64,000 nucleotides of DNA from Paenibacillus montanisoli. GTDB lineage: Bacteria; Bacillota; Bacilli; Paenibacillales; Paenibacillaceae. The stretch's first letter is position 1; every line of letters begins with the position of its first letter. Positions 32,296 through 41,060 of this stretch are shown here, in pieces. The notes beneath the pieces were generated by a model. That model was not told the DNA's origin, made no database searches, and saw only the letters and a program-made list of their open reading frames with translations. The position numbers were made by a program, and so were the translations under genes. The DNA lies in contig NZ_QLUW01000003.1 of the NCBI RefSeq assembly GCF_003268025.1, forward strand, positions 620,001 through 684,000. The letters run 5' to 3'.

Positions 32296-35040
32296 ATGTT
32301 GAAACGGTTCGGACCTACGCTGAGGCGGATCGTCATTCTTACTGCGGTGCTAACCATGATCACGCAAATCGCGCTTGCCTACATCGGCCTCACCTACATG
32401 GACGTCATCGATAAATCGCTGCGCGAGAATCGTTCACAGGATATGCTCTATCAATTTCAGCAAAACGTTCTCGTGCAGTTGAAGGATATCGACAATTTGA
32501 TGCTGCTGCTCCAAACGCCGGAATTCAGCGATTACTATAAAAACCTTATGCGCCTGCGCAATGACTACATCGCTACTCTGGGCATGCAGGAGCTGCAGCG
32601 GAAATTCAGCACGCTGAATCTCTCCCCGGCCTCCGTGCAGGCGGTCTATTTTCTGTCGCAAAGCTTCAATCAGCGCTCGATGGTGCAGAAGATCGAATCC
32701 GGCACGTTCACGGACCTGCCGCGGCTCGACATGGACAGGCTTCACTATTCGAAGCTTGACAAGCTGATCCTCCCGGACCGTGACCAGTTCACAATGTATT
32801 CGCAGGCGGACTTCGCGAAATATTTCACCACGGACAATCCGATGTTGGAGAAAGCGGATATCAGGCAGCTAAAAGCGTTCATGGCGGAAATCCAAGGCCG
32901 GCTCGTGTACTCGAATGGCAACGAGAATGGCGTACTGACGATGATCGTGCTGAACGACCGATTCTTCCAGCAGGCAATTCCGGATAACCTGCCGGAAGGA
33001 GCGTACTTCTCCATCCTCGGCAAGGACAATCGTCTGCTGTGGACGAACGCGCGCACGAATCCGTTGAAAGCGCCTGAAGGCGGCGAGTCGGAGCAAGCAG
33101 GCGATTCCAAAGGCCAGTCATCGTACCAGAACGAAATTAAGCAGCTGCTCCCGTTTAAGCTCAGCATCGCATATACCGACAAGGGGGGCGGAGCGAGCGC
33201 GCTCCGCAGTGAACGTATCCAGTTAATGGCGGTATTGTCGCTGATCACGGTGTTCCTTACGGTGCTGATCAGTTATTTCTATTTGAAGCAAGTCTTCAAA
33301 CCGTTCCGCATGGTTTCCAGGCAAATCAAGAACTTCTCGCTGAGCAGCGACTTGCTGCTGCGTTCGCTGCCGGAGGATTTGATCAAGAAAGGCTTTCACG
33401 CCGTTTCCATGCGCAACAAAATCATTATCGTGCTCATCGTCGCGGTCGGTCTACCCGCCGTTTCTGACGGCGTTCTGTACAGCTGGCTGTCTAAGCACGA
33501 CATCCAGCGCGAAATGCAAACGTCCATCAACGTGACGGGCCGCTTCTCGGCGCTCAGCATTCATAACCGGCTGCGTTTTACGGAAACGATTCTGAATGAG
33601 ATTTCCGCCAGTCGGCAGCTGCAGGAATACGTCACCAACAATTATACGACCCCGCTCTTGTTGGGCGGGCTAACGACCAATCTGTACATGTTTCCGGGGT
33701 TGAACGACATTTCCTATTTCGTGCTGCTGGACGAGAAAGGCAACTGTATTTATTCATCCATCTTCTCCAATAACAAAAGCGCGTTCAATACCGATAAGGA
33801 GTATTTGAAGGATCGCGACGCCCCGTACTGGATCGCGAATTACAACAACGTTTTCAATCCGCTGTCAACGGCGATCGTGAAGCGGATCGAGGGGCCGGCG
33901 GTCACCGGGGGAGCCACGTACCTCCTGATGGTTCCGAAGCAGTCCACGTTCGAGAATATCGATTCGGGGATGATCAATACGTCCTACGCCATTACCGACG
34001 CCAAGGGCCATACGATTTACGAGTCGCGCGCGCGCGCCATTGGCGACGTGCCTGGGCAGCATTTCTACACGAGCGGCATTCCGAACACGGACTGGAAGCT
34101 CACGATCAGCTTCGTCTTCAACGACGTGTTGGAGAAGAACCGGGAGTATCAGCAGCAGTTCCTGCTGTTTACGTCCATCATCCTGCTGCTCTCCATCGTG
34201 GCGGCGGTCGCGATCGCCATTCAATTGGTGAAGCCCGTTCACCGGCTGAAGGAGACGATGCTTCGGGTCGGTGAAGGCGATTTGTCCCTCCGGCTCGAAG
34301 AGCTCGAATATTCGGAACTCGGCGGCATCGTGCGCAGCTACAACCGGATGATCGACCAGCTCGACCGCGTCATGCGCGAAGAAAACGAGCTGATCGGCTT
34401 GAAGACCAGGGCGGAGCTTGACATGCTGCAGGCGCAGATCAATCCGCATTTTCTGTACAATACGCTGGAAGTCATCAATATGCGGAGCATGAAGACCGGC
34501 AATCTCGAAGTAAGCGCCATCGTCGGCGCGCTGGCCGACATGTTCCGCTACAGCATCGCCAAAGGCTCGAACATTGTGGAGCTCGACAGGGAGCTGGCGC
34601 ATGTCGCCAATTACGTTACGATCCAGCAGATCGGCAGCGGCAACAGCTTCGAGGTGGAGTACGAGGTGCCGGACGAGCTGCGGAGCAAGCGGATCATGCG
34701 GTTCGTGCTGCAGCCGATCATCGAAAACGCGATCAAGCACGCCTTCCTCGGCTGGGAAGAGGGAGGCCGCATCGTGATATCGGCAGCCGCGGAGGGCGGC
34801 TATTTGCAGGTGCGTATCGCCGATAACGGCATCGGCATGGATCAGGAAACGCTGGCTCTGGTGAGAGCCGACATCGAGCGGGAATACGGGAAAGCGCAGA
34901 GCGAGGAGAACGGCATCGGACTGCGCAACGTCTACCAGCGGCTCAAGCTGATCTACAAGGAAGGCATGTCCATGACCATCGAGAGCCGCGAGATGAAGGG
35001 AACGGTCATCACGCTGACCGTTCCGCTGCAAAATTCGTAA
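32296..35040 (+). CDS. YesM-type sensor histidine kinase with two sensor modules
   Basis: 914 residues, much longer than usual YesM kinases (about 580-600). Order: helix (about 13-33), outer domain to about 305, helix 309-330 (LMAVLSLITVFLTVLISYFY), short cytoplasmic linker, helix about 373-395, second outer domain to about 620, helix 622-645, HAMP (PVHRLKETMLRVGEGDLSLR), His-kinase domain with H718 in INPHFLYNTLE, and HATPase_c (EENGIGLRNVYQRL). Two helix-outer domain-helix modules in series suggest a duplicated or fused sensor. It should phosphorylate the adjacent YesN regulator on sensing a sugar signal outside the cell. Confidence 0.9.
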   Translation: MLKRFGPTLRRIVILTAVLTMITQIALAYIGLTYMDVIDKSLRENRSQDMLYQFQQNVLVQLKDIDNLMLLLQTPEFSDYYKNLMRLRNDYIATLGMQELQRKFSTLNLSPASVQAVYFLSQSFNQRSMVQKIESGTFTDLPRLDMDRLHYSKLDKLILPDRDQFTMYSQADFAKYFTTDNPMLEKADIRQLKAFMAEIQGRLVYSNGNENGVLTMIVLNDRFFQQAIPDNLPEGAYFSILGKDNRLLWTNARTNPLKAPEGGESEQAGDSKGQSSYQNEIKQLLPFKLSIAYTDKGGGASALRSERIQLMAVLSLITVFLTVLISYFYLKQVFKPFRMVSRQIKNFSLSSDLLLRSLPEDLIKKGFHAVSMRNKIIIVLIVAVGLPAVSDGVLYSWLSKHDIQREMQTSINVTGRFSALSIHNRLRFTETILNEISASRQLQEYVTNNYTTPLLLGGLTTNLYMFPGLNDISYFVLLDEKGNCIYSSIFSNNKSAFNTDKEYLKDRDAPYWIANYNNVFNPLSTAIVKRIEGPAVTGGATYLLMVPKQSTFENIDSGMINTSYAITDAKGHTIYESRARAIGDVPGQHFYTSGIPNTDWKLTISFVFNDVLEKNREYQQQFLLFTSIILLLSIVAAVAIAIQLVKPVHRLKETMLRVGEGDLSLRLEELEYSELGGIVRSYNRMIDQLDRVMREENELIGLKTRAELDMLQAQINPHFLYNTLEVINMRSMKTGNLEVSAIVGALADMFRYSIAKGSNIVELDRELAHVANYVTIQQIGSGNSFEVEYEVPDELRSKRIMRFVLQPIIENAIKHAFLGWEEGGRIVISAAAEGGYLQVRIADNGIGMDQETLALVRADIEREYGKAQSEENGIGLRNVYQRLKLIYKEGMSMTIESREMKGTVITLTVPLQNS

Positions 35041-35066
35041 AAAGATTACGTTAGGGTTTATCGGCA

Positions 35067-35110
35067 ATAACGTACGGGCTGTCCGCGAATACTGCGGGCA
35101 GCCTGTTTCT
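35067..35110 (+). terminator. Probable terminator of yesN-yesM
   Basis: Imperfect stem GGCTGTCCGC/GCGGGCAGCC (about 35070-35079 with 35087-35096) followed by TGTTTCTATT. Confidence 0.5.
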
Positions 35111-35113
35111 ATT

Positions 35114-35186
35114 GATTACCCGGCGAGAATCATAGGATTACCGGACGAACATCATATGATTACCCGGTAAAATTGGAGGATTCCCA
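35114..35186. promoter_or_regulatory. Array of four GATTACCCGG-type direct repeats, probable YesN operator
   Basis: Starts at 35114 (GATTACCCGG), 35136 (GATTACCGG), 35158 (GATTACCCGG) and 35179 (GATTCCC, degenerate): spacing 22, 22 and 21 bp, i.e. two helical turns, as expected for an AraC-type activator polymerising along one DNA face. The array ends just before a promoter with weak -35 and TATCCT -10 (about 35213). Confidence 0.65.
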
Positions 35187-35201
35187 TATTAAGCGCTTTC
35201 A
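35187..35201. promoter_or_regulatory. cre-like element upstream of first binding-protein gene
   Basis: TATTAAGCGCTTTCA against the CcpA consensus WTGNAANCGNWNNCA: two mismatches. Lies in the promoter between operator array and -10. Confidence 0.35.
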
Positions 35202-35261
35202 AAATTCGTGCTATCCTTTTGAAGTAGTGATTTTACATATTTCTTCAAGGGGGACAAGAAG

Positions 35262-36671
35262 TTGAGAAAATGGACGATCATGCTTACGACCCTTACGGCA
35301 GCAGCAGTTGCGCTGTCAGGCTGCGGCAGCAGCAACAATGGTGGAAACGCTTCCAACGGCACGAACAGCAGCAGCGAAAATGCATCCAACGAAACCTCGA
35401 CGAATAATTCCGGCAAGAGCGGTGAAGTGGTGACGATCCGCACGAGCATTACGGAAGGCGAGCTGTCCAAGGAACAAATCGCCGAATTCGAGAAAGAACA
35501 TCCGAACATCAAGATTAAAATCGAAACGGTCGATGCCACGAAATTGGCGGCACAGCTGGCAACGGGCGATGCGCCTGACGTTATTCGAATTCTTGGCGTG
35601 CAAGATCTTCCTAACTATGTCATCAAAGGCATTGCGATGGATCTGTCGGATCGAATCGAGCAGAGTTCGGTGTTCAAGGCCGACGATCTGCTGCCGATCA
35701 CGGACGTGTACCGCTTCGACGGCAAGACGGTCGGCGAGGGGCCGATCTACGGCTTGCCGAAAGACTGGTCCAACGACTATGCCATCTTCTATAACAAGAA
35801 AGCGTTCGATGCCGCAGGCGTACCGCTTCCGGATCCAAAGCAGCCGCTTACTTTGCCTGAATTGATGGAGCTTTCGAAGAAGCTGACGATCATGGACGGC
35901 AAAAAAGTCAAGCAATACGGTCTGGCTACGAACAGCGGGGCCAAGACGGAACCGACTTACGACAGCCTGATCGAATACCTCCTCAGCGCCGGCGTGGACA
36001 TCAACGGAGAGGACTTCGGATCGATCAACTTTGATAACCAAGCGGTTAAAGATTACATCAATTCCTGGCTTGATGGCGTGAAGAACAACATTGGTCCGAA
36101 CTCCGTCAACAACGACCAGACGAACAACGGCGACCTGTTCTTCAAGAACCAAGCCGCAATGATGATCTTTGGTTATTGGTACAGCGGCGTAATCCGCAAT
36201 GACGAACGCGCGAAATCTCATTTGGAGGATTTCGGCATGCTGCCTACGCCGGTCGCTCCGAACGGCACGCGCGTAGCGCCTACGGGCAGCGCAACCGGCG
36301 GAATCATTAACGCGGCTTCTAAGCATCCTGAAGAAGCTTGGACGTTCTTCGAATGGTACTTCGGCGGCAAACCGGCCGACGATCGCGCGAAGACAGGCTG
36401 GGGTCTTCCGATCTTCAAGAGCAAAATGGATCTTCTGCCTAACGAAACCGTATTCGACAAGCAAGTAAACGAGGTTCTCAAGGACGAGATGGAATACTCG
36501 AACCAATATATGAAAATGAACCCTTACCTTGCAGGCGGAGGCGGGTCGATCTTTAACAAATACGTTCAGCCGCTGCTCTTTGGCAAATCGAGTTTAGACG
36601 AGGCCATTAAAGGCATGACCAAAGACGCTAACAATGCCATCGAGGAAGCGAAAGCCGCAGCCGGACAGTAA
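35262..36671 (+). CDS. Family-1 extracellular sugar-binding lipoprotein (first copy)
   Basis: 469-residue lipoprotein anchored outside the membrane that captures a carbohydrate for the two permeases downstream. Signal peptide with lipobox LSGC (Cys about 23), then a Ser/Asn/Gly-rich linker (about 24-52) and the two-lobed binding domain (LSKEQIAEFEKEHPNIKIKI, ATGDAPDVIRI, GLPKDWSNDYAIFYNKKAFD). Start is TTG eight bases after AAGGGGG. Substrate not deducible; family 1 proteins bind oligosaccharides. A hairpin at 36681 separates it from the permease genes, and no ATPase gene is present, so a shared MsmX-type ATPase is likely. Confidence 0.9.
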   Translation: MRKWTIMLTTLTAAAVALSGCGSSNNGGNASNGTNSSSENASNETSTNNSGKSGEVVTIRTSITEGELSKEQIAEFEKEHPNIKIKIETVDATKLAAQLATGDAPDVIRILGVQDLPNYVIKGIAMDLSDRIEQSSVFKADDLLPITDVYRFDGKTVGEGPIYGLPKDWSNDYAIFYNKKAFDAAGVPLPDPKQPLTLPELMELSKKLTIMDGKKVKQYGLATNSGAKTEPTYDSLIEYLLSAGVDINGEDFGSINFDNQAVKDYINSWLDGVKNNIGPNSVNNDQTNNGDLFFKNQAAMMIFGYWYSGVIRNDERAKSHLEDFGMLPTPVAPNGTRVAPTGSATGGIINAASKHPEEAWTFFEWYFGGKPADDRAKTGWGLPIFKSKMDLLPNETVFDKQVNEVLKDEMEYSNQYMKMNPYLAGGGGSIFNKYVQPLLFGKSSLDEAIKGMTKDANNAIEEAKAAAGQ

Positions 36672-36680
36672 GCCAAGTCT

Positions 36681-36714
36681 AGCGGGGAGGGTTCCGGTCA
36701 GAACTCTCCCCGCT
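36681..36714 (+). terminator. Hairpin between binding protein and permeases
   Basis: AGCGGGGAG..GTTC / GAAC.CTCCCCGCT stem (36681-36695 with 36700-36714), weak T-tract (TTGTCAT). Probably a partial terminator or 3' stabiliser that makes the binding protein more abundant than the permeases. A near copy follows the second binding protein. Confidence 0.7.
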
Positions 36715-36734
36715 TGTCATAAAGGAGTGAAAGT

Positions 36735-37637
36735 ATGAAAGAGAAGACAAAACGAATCATTGCGTTCTACTCGATGATCTCGCCATGGTTCATCGTGTTC
36801 CTGGTATTCGGCCTCTATCCGATGATGTACGGCCTCTATCTGAGCTTCACCAACTACTATGGCTTCAACATTAAGAAACTGAAATGGATGGGATTGCAAA
36901 ATTATCACAAGGTTTTTACGGACTCCGATGCAATGTACTCCTTGGGGAGAACGCTATACGTAACCCTCATCAACGTTCCGCTCGGCGTGGCGATCGGCCT
37001 TGGCTTGGCCATGCTGCTGAACAGACCGGTGCGCGGGGTTGGGGTTTACCGGACGATCTTCTACTTGCCTTCCATCGTGCCGGCGCTGGCCAGCGTCCTG
37101 ATGTGGAAGTTTATTTTCTCCAGCAACAACGGCGTGTTAAATGGCATTTTGAACCTTTTTGGCATTGATTCCGTGAATTGGCTTGGATACGACTATGCCA
37201 CGACATCCCTGCTCATCATGCTGTTATGGGGCGCAGGAGGCGGCGTGTTAATCAATCTGGCGGGACTGAAGGGTATCCCGCGGGATTTATATGAAGCGGC
37301 ATCTATCGACGGTGCGTCACCGTTCAAGCGGACTTTTCATATTACAGTGCCGCTCATGACGCCGGTTATTTTCTTTAACGTCATTATGGGCATCATCGGC
37401 TCGCTGCAAATTTACATGCAGCCGATTTTGCTGAACGGCGCGGAATTGCTCGCGCGTCCGATTCAGCCGAACTATCTGTACTTCGTGCATGCATTCCAGC
37501 AGATTTTCGCATTCCAGCGGTTCGCGTACGGCATGGCGCTGCTATGGGTATTGTTCCTGGCGATTCTGGCGCTGTCTGTTGTCGTCTTCACGACGAGTAA
37601 ATATTGGGTTCACTATGAAACGGATCAGGAGGGATAA
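36735..37637 (+). CDS. Sugar ABC transporter permease, UgpA/LplB type
   Basis: 300-residue inner-membrane permease with six helices (first at about 12-35). The ATPase-contact EAA loop reads EAASIDGASPFKRTFHITVP (about 194-213). AAAGGAGTG precedes the ATG. Five bp before the next permease gene, so both are translated from one transcript with the binding protein upstream. Confidence 0.92.
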   Translation: MKEKTKRIIAFYSMISPWFIVFLVFGLYPMMYGLYLSFTNYYGFNIKKLKWMGLQNYHKVFTDSDAMYSLGRTLYVTLINVPLGVAIGLGLAMLLNRPVRGVGVYRTIFYLPSIVPALASVLMWKFIFSSNNGVLNGILNLFGIDSVNWLGYDYATTSLLIMLLWGAGGGVLINLAGLKGIPRDLYEAASIDGASPFKRTFHITVPLMTPVIFFNVIMGIIGSLQIYMQPILLNGAELLARPIQPNYLYFVHAFQQIFAFQRFAYGMALLWVLFLAILALSVVVFTTSKYWVHYETDQEG

Positions 37638-37642
37638 ACGAC

Positions 37643-38476
37643 GTGAAGACAGAGACGACTACCAAAGGAAGCATTCCGCATTACGCGGCGCTAATCTTCT
37701 TCTCCGCGCTGTTCATCTTCCCGTTGTACCTGGCTTTCGTGTTGGCGCTGAGCGCATGGAATACGACGCCTGGCCTGGTGCCAGTGGGCTTCCATCCGGA
37801 AAATTTCAAGTACGCGACGACGCTGATCAATTTCTGGCACTATACGAAGAACTCCATCATTATTTGCGCGATCACGCTCATCACCTCGACCTTGACGAGC
37901 GGTCTGGTCGGTTATGCATTCGCGCGTATCGCAGTGCCGGGACGCAACGTGCTGTTCATGATCGTGCTGTCGACGATGATGCTGCCGGGGATCGTAACCC
38001 AAATTCCGCAATATATCTTGTTCCATAACTACGGCTTGCTGGATACGTTCTGGCCATGGCTATTCTGGGGCCTCGGCGGCAATGCGTTCTTCATCTTCAT
38101 GTACCGCCAATTCTTCTCCGCGATTCCGAAAGAGCTGGAAGAAGCGGCGCGGATCGACGGCTGCTCGATCTTCCGGACGTACTGGAACATCTTCCTGCCG
38201 ATGTCGTTCCCGGTCATAGCGACGGTGTCGATCATGACGTTCCAAGGCTCGTGGGGCGACTTCATGGGGCCGTTCATGTTCCTGAAGCAGGATCATTATC
38301 CGCTTGCGACCGCGCTGAGTATGATCAGCTATAAATTCGAGGGACAGGAAGACATGATACTGACCTCCGTATCGACGGCGGCTGCGATCTTGCTCATCGT
38401 TCCGGTATTGGTCACGTTCTTCCTCGGACAGCGATACATCGTTGAGGGGATTGTTACGACAGGCGTCAAAGGGTGA
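37643..38476 (+). CDS. Sugar ABC transporter permease, UgpE type
   Basis: 277-residue second permease, six helices. EAA loop EAARIDGCSIFRTYWNIFLP (about 168-187); C-terminus LGQRYIVEGIVTTGVKG is the conserved ending of this subfamily. GTG start preceded by GGAGGG at nine bases. Partner of the preceding permease; a strong terminator follows at 38492. Confidence 0.92.
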   Translation: MKTETTTKGSIPHYAALIFFSALFIFPLYLAFVLALSAWNTTPGLVPVGFHPENFKYATTLINFWHYTKNSIIICAITLITSTLTSGLVGYAFARIAVPGRNVLFMIVLSTMMLPGIVTQIPQYILFHNYGLLDTFWPWLFWGLGGNAFFIFMYRQFFSAIPKELEEAARIDGCSIFRTYWNIFLPMSFPVIATVSIMTFQGSWGDFMGPFMFLKQDHYPLATALSMISYKFEGQEDMILTSVSTAAAILLIVPVLVTFFLGQRYIVEGIVTTGVKG

Positions 38477-38491
38477 TTAGAACTGTCAACC

Positions 38492-38540
38492 GCGATAGGC
38501 GTGTACCGGGGAAAACGGTATGCGCCTATCGCTGTTTATG
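38492..38540 (+). terminator. Terminator of the permease genes
   Basis: Ten-bp stem GCGATAGGCG/CGCCTATCGC (38492-38501 with 38523-38532) with inner ACCG/CGGT, followed by TGTTTATG. Confidence 0.7.
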
Positions 38541-38739
38541 TGCGTGGCGGAAATGAGCATGAGCGAATCGCCGGAAACGGTGTTATCATTAACGGGGAGG
38601 CGCTTGTTCCACCGCGCTGATGCTCTCGTCGATATCCGCAGAGACAAGAGTTGACGGACAACGCGCACCGTCACGACTTGCACAAAGCACCGCTGCGGAT
38701 GCGAATAGACCTATAAAATACCGCTTGCGAACACCATAC

Positions 38740-38784
38740 GATTACCCGGTAAAATTGGAGGATTATCATATACAAACGCTTTCA
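38740..38784. promoter_or_regulatory. Duplicated operator and cre-like element before second binding-protein gene
   Basis: GATTACCCGGTAAAATTGGA at 38740 is identical to 35158-35177, followed 21 bp later by GATTAT (38761). Then ATACAAACGCTTTCA (38770-38784) matches the CcpA consensus with one mismatch. A TATCCT -10 lies near 38796. The two upstream repeats of the first array are missing or highly degenerate here. Confidence 0.65.
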
Positions 38785-38845
38785 TTTACCGTGATATCCT
38801 TGAGTCAGCAAGAATTACTCATACGTTTTCAAGGGGGATATGAAA

Positions 38846-40282
38846 TTGAGAAAGTGGACGATCATGCTTACTGCAGTCACGGCTGCGGTCATCGTATTAT
38901 CGGGCTGCGGCAACAGCAATAACAGTGGCAGCACGAACACTAGCAGCAATGGCGGCAACACTGCGGCGACAAACAACAGCGGCGGGGACAATTCCGGCAA
39001 TGCGGCAGCGACGGGCGATTCCGGCAGCTCCGGCGAAGTCGTCACGATTCGCACGAGCGTTTCGGAAGGCGAGCTGTCCAAGGACCAAATCGCGGAATTC
39101 GAGAAAGAGCATCCGAACATCAAAATTGAAATCGAAGCGCTCGACGCGACGAAATTGGCGGCAGAGCTGGCAACGGGCGATGCGCCCGACGTTATCCGGC
39201 TTTCCGGCGTATTCGATCTTCCGAACTATGTCATAAAAGGCATTGCGCTTGATCTTACGGACCGCATCGAGCAGAGCTCGGTGTTCAAGGCCGACGATCT
39301 GCTGCCGATCACGAACGTGTTCCGCTTCGACGGCAAGACGGTCGGCGCGGGGCCGATCTACGGGTTGCCGAAAGACTGGTCCAACGACTATGCCATTTAC
39401 TATAACAAGAAGGCATTCGATGCCGCAGGCGTTCAGGTGCCGGATCCTACGAAGCCGCTGACTTGGCCGGAAGTATTCGACTTGGCTAAGAAGCTGACGA
39501 TCAAGGAAGGCGACAAAGTCAAGCAGTACGGTCTGGCTGCCAACGAGTGGGGCAAAACGGAGCCGAACTTCAACAACCTGCTTCAATACCTGCTCAGCGC
39601 GGGCGCGGACGTCAACGCGGCAGATAACGGATCGGTCAATTTTGACAACCAAGCCGTTAAAGACTACATCAACATGTGGGTTGACGGCGTGAAGAGCAAC
39701 GTCGGTCCGAACTCCGTCAACAACGACCAAACGTCCGGCGGCGACCTGTTCTTCAAGGATCAAGTCGCAATGATCATCGACGGTTACTGGTATAGCGGCG
39801 CAATCCGCAGCAATGAAAGCTCCAAGACGCATTTGGCCGACTACGGCATGCTGCCAACGCCAATCGCTCCGAACGGCACGCGCGTAGCGCCTACGGGCAG
39901 CGCGACCGGCGCAATCATTAACGCGGCTTCGAAGCATCCTGACGAAGCATGGACGTTCTTCGAATGGTTCTTCGGCGGCAAGCCTGCCGACGATCGTGCG
40001 AAGACAGGCTGGGGTCTGCCGATCTTCAAGAGCAAAATGGATCTGCTGCCGGAAGAAACTGAATTCGACAAACAGGTCAATGCAGTTCTTCAAGACGAGC
40101 TGAACTACACGAGCCAATACCTGAAAGTCAATCCGTACCTTGCAGGCGGAGGCTGGTCGATTTTCGATAAATACGTGCAACCGCTGTACTTTGGCAAATC
40201 GAATTTGGACGAAGCCATCAAAGGTATGACCAAAGACGCTAACGTGGCCATTGAGGAAGCGAAAGCGGCAGCCGGACAATAA
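38846..40282 (+). CDS. Family-1 extracellular sugar-binding lipoprotein (second, orphan copy)
   Basis: 478-residue paralogue of the protein at 35262; most of the mature domain is the same (VFKADDLLPIT, YGLPKDWSNDYAI, VNNDQT, APNGTRVAPTGSATG), while the Asn/Gly/Thr-rich linker after the lipobox LSGC differs. The ATG at 38840 is only two bases from the GGGGG site, and alignment with the first copy puts the start at TTG 38846, at the same eight-base spacing. No permease follows; it must share the upstream permeases or serve another system. Operator, start context and 3' hairpin are duplicated with the gene. Confidence 0.9.
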   Translation: MRKWTIMLTAVTAAVIVLSGCGNSNNSGSTNTSSNGGNTAATNNSGGDNSGNAAATGDSGSSGEVVTIRTSVSEGELSKDQIAEFEKEHPNIKIEIEALDATKLAAELATGDAPDVIRLSGVFDLPNYVIKGIALDLTDRIEQSSVFKADDLLPITNVFRFDGKTVGAGPIYGLPKDWSNDYAIYYNKKAFDAAGVQVPDPTKPLTWPEVFDLAKKLTIKEGDKVKQYGLAANEWGKTEPNFNNLLQYLLSAGADVNAADNGSVNFDNQAVKDYINMWVDGVKSNVGPNSVNNDQTSGGDLFFKDQVAMIIDGYWYSGAIRSNESSKTHLADYGMLPTPIAPNGTRVAPTGSATGAIINAASKHPDEAWTFFEWFFGGKPADDRAKTGWGLPIFKSKMDLLPEETEFDKQVNAVLQDELNYTSQYLKVNPYLAGGGWSIFDKYVQPLYFGKSNLDEAIKGMTKDANVAIEEAKAAAGQ

Positions 40283-40288
40283 TCAAGT

Positions 40289-40328
40289 AAAGCGGGGAGG
40301 GTTCCAGGAGGAACTCTCCCCGCTTTGT
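40289..40328 (+). terminator. Hairpin after second binding-protein gene
   Basis: AAAGCGGGGAG..GTTC / GAAC.CTCCCCGCTTT (about 40289-40304 with 40310-40325); a near copy of the hairpin at 36681. Confidence 0.75.
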
Positions 40329-40367
40329 CATATAGGAGATGCGTTCTATACGTGGAAGCGTAGAAGT

Positions 40368-40430
40368 GAGCAGTGAGCAGTGAGCAGTGAGCAGTGAGCA
40401 GTGAGCAGTGAGCAGTGAGCAGTGAGCAGT
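40368..40430. repeat. Nine perfect tandem copies of GAGCAGT
   Basis: 63 bp of uninterrupted heptamer repeat between the second binding-protein gene and the coiled-coil protein gene. Heptamers shift any reading frame on copy-number change, but no credible ORF crosses it. Confidence 0.95.
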
Positions 40431-40560
40431 GTTGTCGGAGCTGACATCTGCGTCAAATTATTTACATTTTTTATAGCGAAAAAGGTGTTTCCAAACGGGA
40501 AATGATCGTGTAAGATAAGTAGTGTAACAAATGATAACATGTGAGGGCAGGGGAGTTGTC

Positions 40561-40944
40561 ATGATGGAACCTATTACTTACGCGCCGGCTTCACATTTAA
40601 GGCACCGTAAAGCAGCAGAAGTTATTCCTTTCCTTAACACATATATCGCTAAGCGTGAACAGGAGATTGCGGAGATTGAACAGATGGTCGAGCGTTATGA
40701 GAAGCGCCGTCTTCATGAAGAGCGTACGTACCAATCGATGTCGAAGATGCGACGATTGTTAACGGGCAAGAAGCCTGACCATCATCTTGCGGTAGAATAT
40801 ATTCATTACGTGAAGCGGCCGATGGAACGGGTTCGCGCGCTCCGTCTTGAAGTGGAGCAAGCGCGCGCGATTTTACATAGCAGCAACGATAACGTTTCTG
40901 CTACGATCGCGATTTCAAGCGAGATGGAAGATGAGATGAATTAA
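40561..40944 (+). CDS. Hypothetical coiled-coil protein
   Basis: 127 residues, soluble, no recognised family. Residues about 25-60 (LNTYIAKREQEIAEIEQMVE and the basic ERYEKRRLHEERTY) and 85-110 (MERVRALRLEVEQARAIL) have heptad-like helical patterns; the C-terminus is Ser/Glu-rich. The centre MRRLLTGKKPDHHLAVEYIH is basic. Start: ATG-ATG at 40561 after GGGGAG at five bases; the open frame extends ten codons further without a better site. Monocistronic, between the heptamer repeat and a hairpin terminator. Function unknown. Confidence 0.75.
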   Translation: MMEPITYAPASHLRHRKAAEVIPFLNTYIAKREQEIAEIEQMVERYEKRRLHEERTYQSMSKMRRLLTGKKPDHHLAVEYIHYVKRPMERVRALRLEVEQARAILHSSNDNVSATIAISSEMEDEMN

Positions 40945-40995
40945 TGTAGTGACCGTCCGATTGCGAGCGGTTTTTTTATTTGATCCCGCCTAAAG

Positions 40996-41054
40996 CAAAG
41001 GCGCCTCCATTCTCGGAACGAGTCATCGTTCCAACAACAATGGAGGCGCCTTTG
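40996..41054. terminator. Long bidirectional hairpin between convergent genes
   Basis: Perfect 16-bp stem CAAAGGCGCCTCCATT/AATGGAGGCGCCTTTG (40996-41011 with 41039-41054), inner GGAACGA/TCGTTCC. It serves amt on the minus strand and the coiled-coil gene on the plus strand; a short weaker stem with TTTTTTT lies at 40947-40978. Confidence 0.8.
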
Positions 41055-41060
41055 TTCGAT

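Noticed and set aside
38897-40279. 460-codon open frame antisense to the second binding-protein gene
   Set aside because: Mirror of a GC-rich coding gene, Arg/Val-rich and without any recognisable domain; a similar mirror occurs opposite the first copy.
40346-40540. 64-codon minus-strand frame through the GAGCAGT repeat
   Set aside because: No ribosome-binding site; the product is mostly a translated simple repeat.
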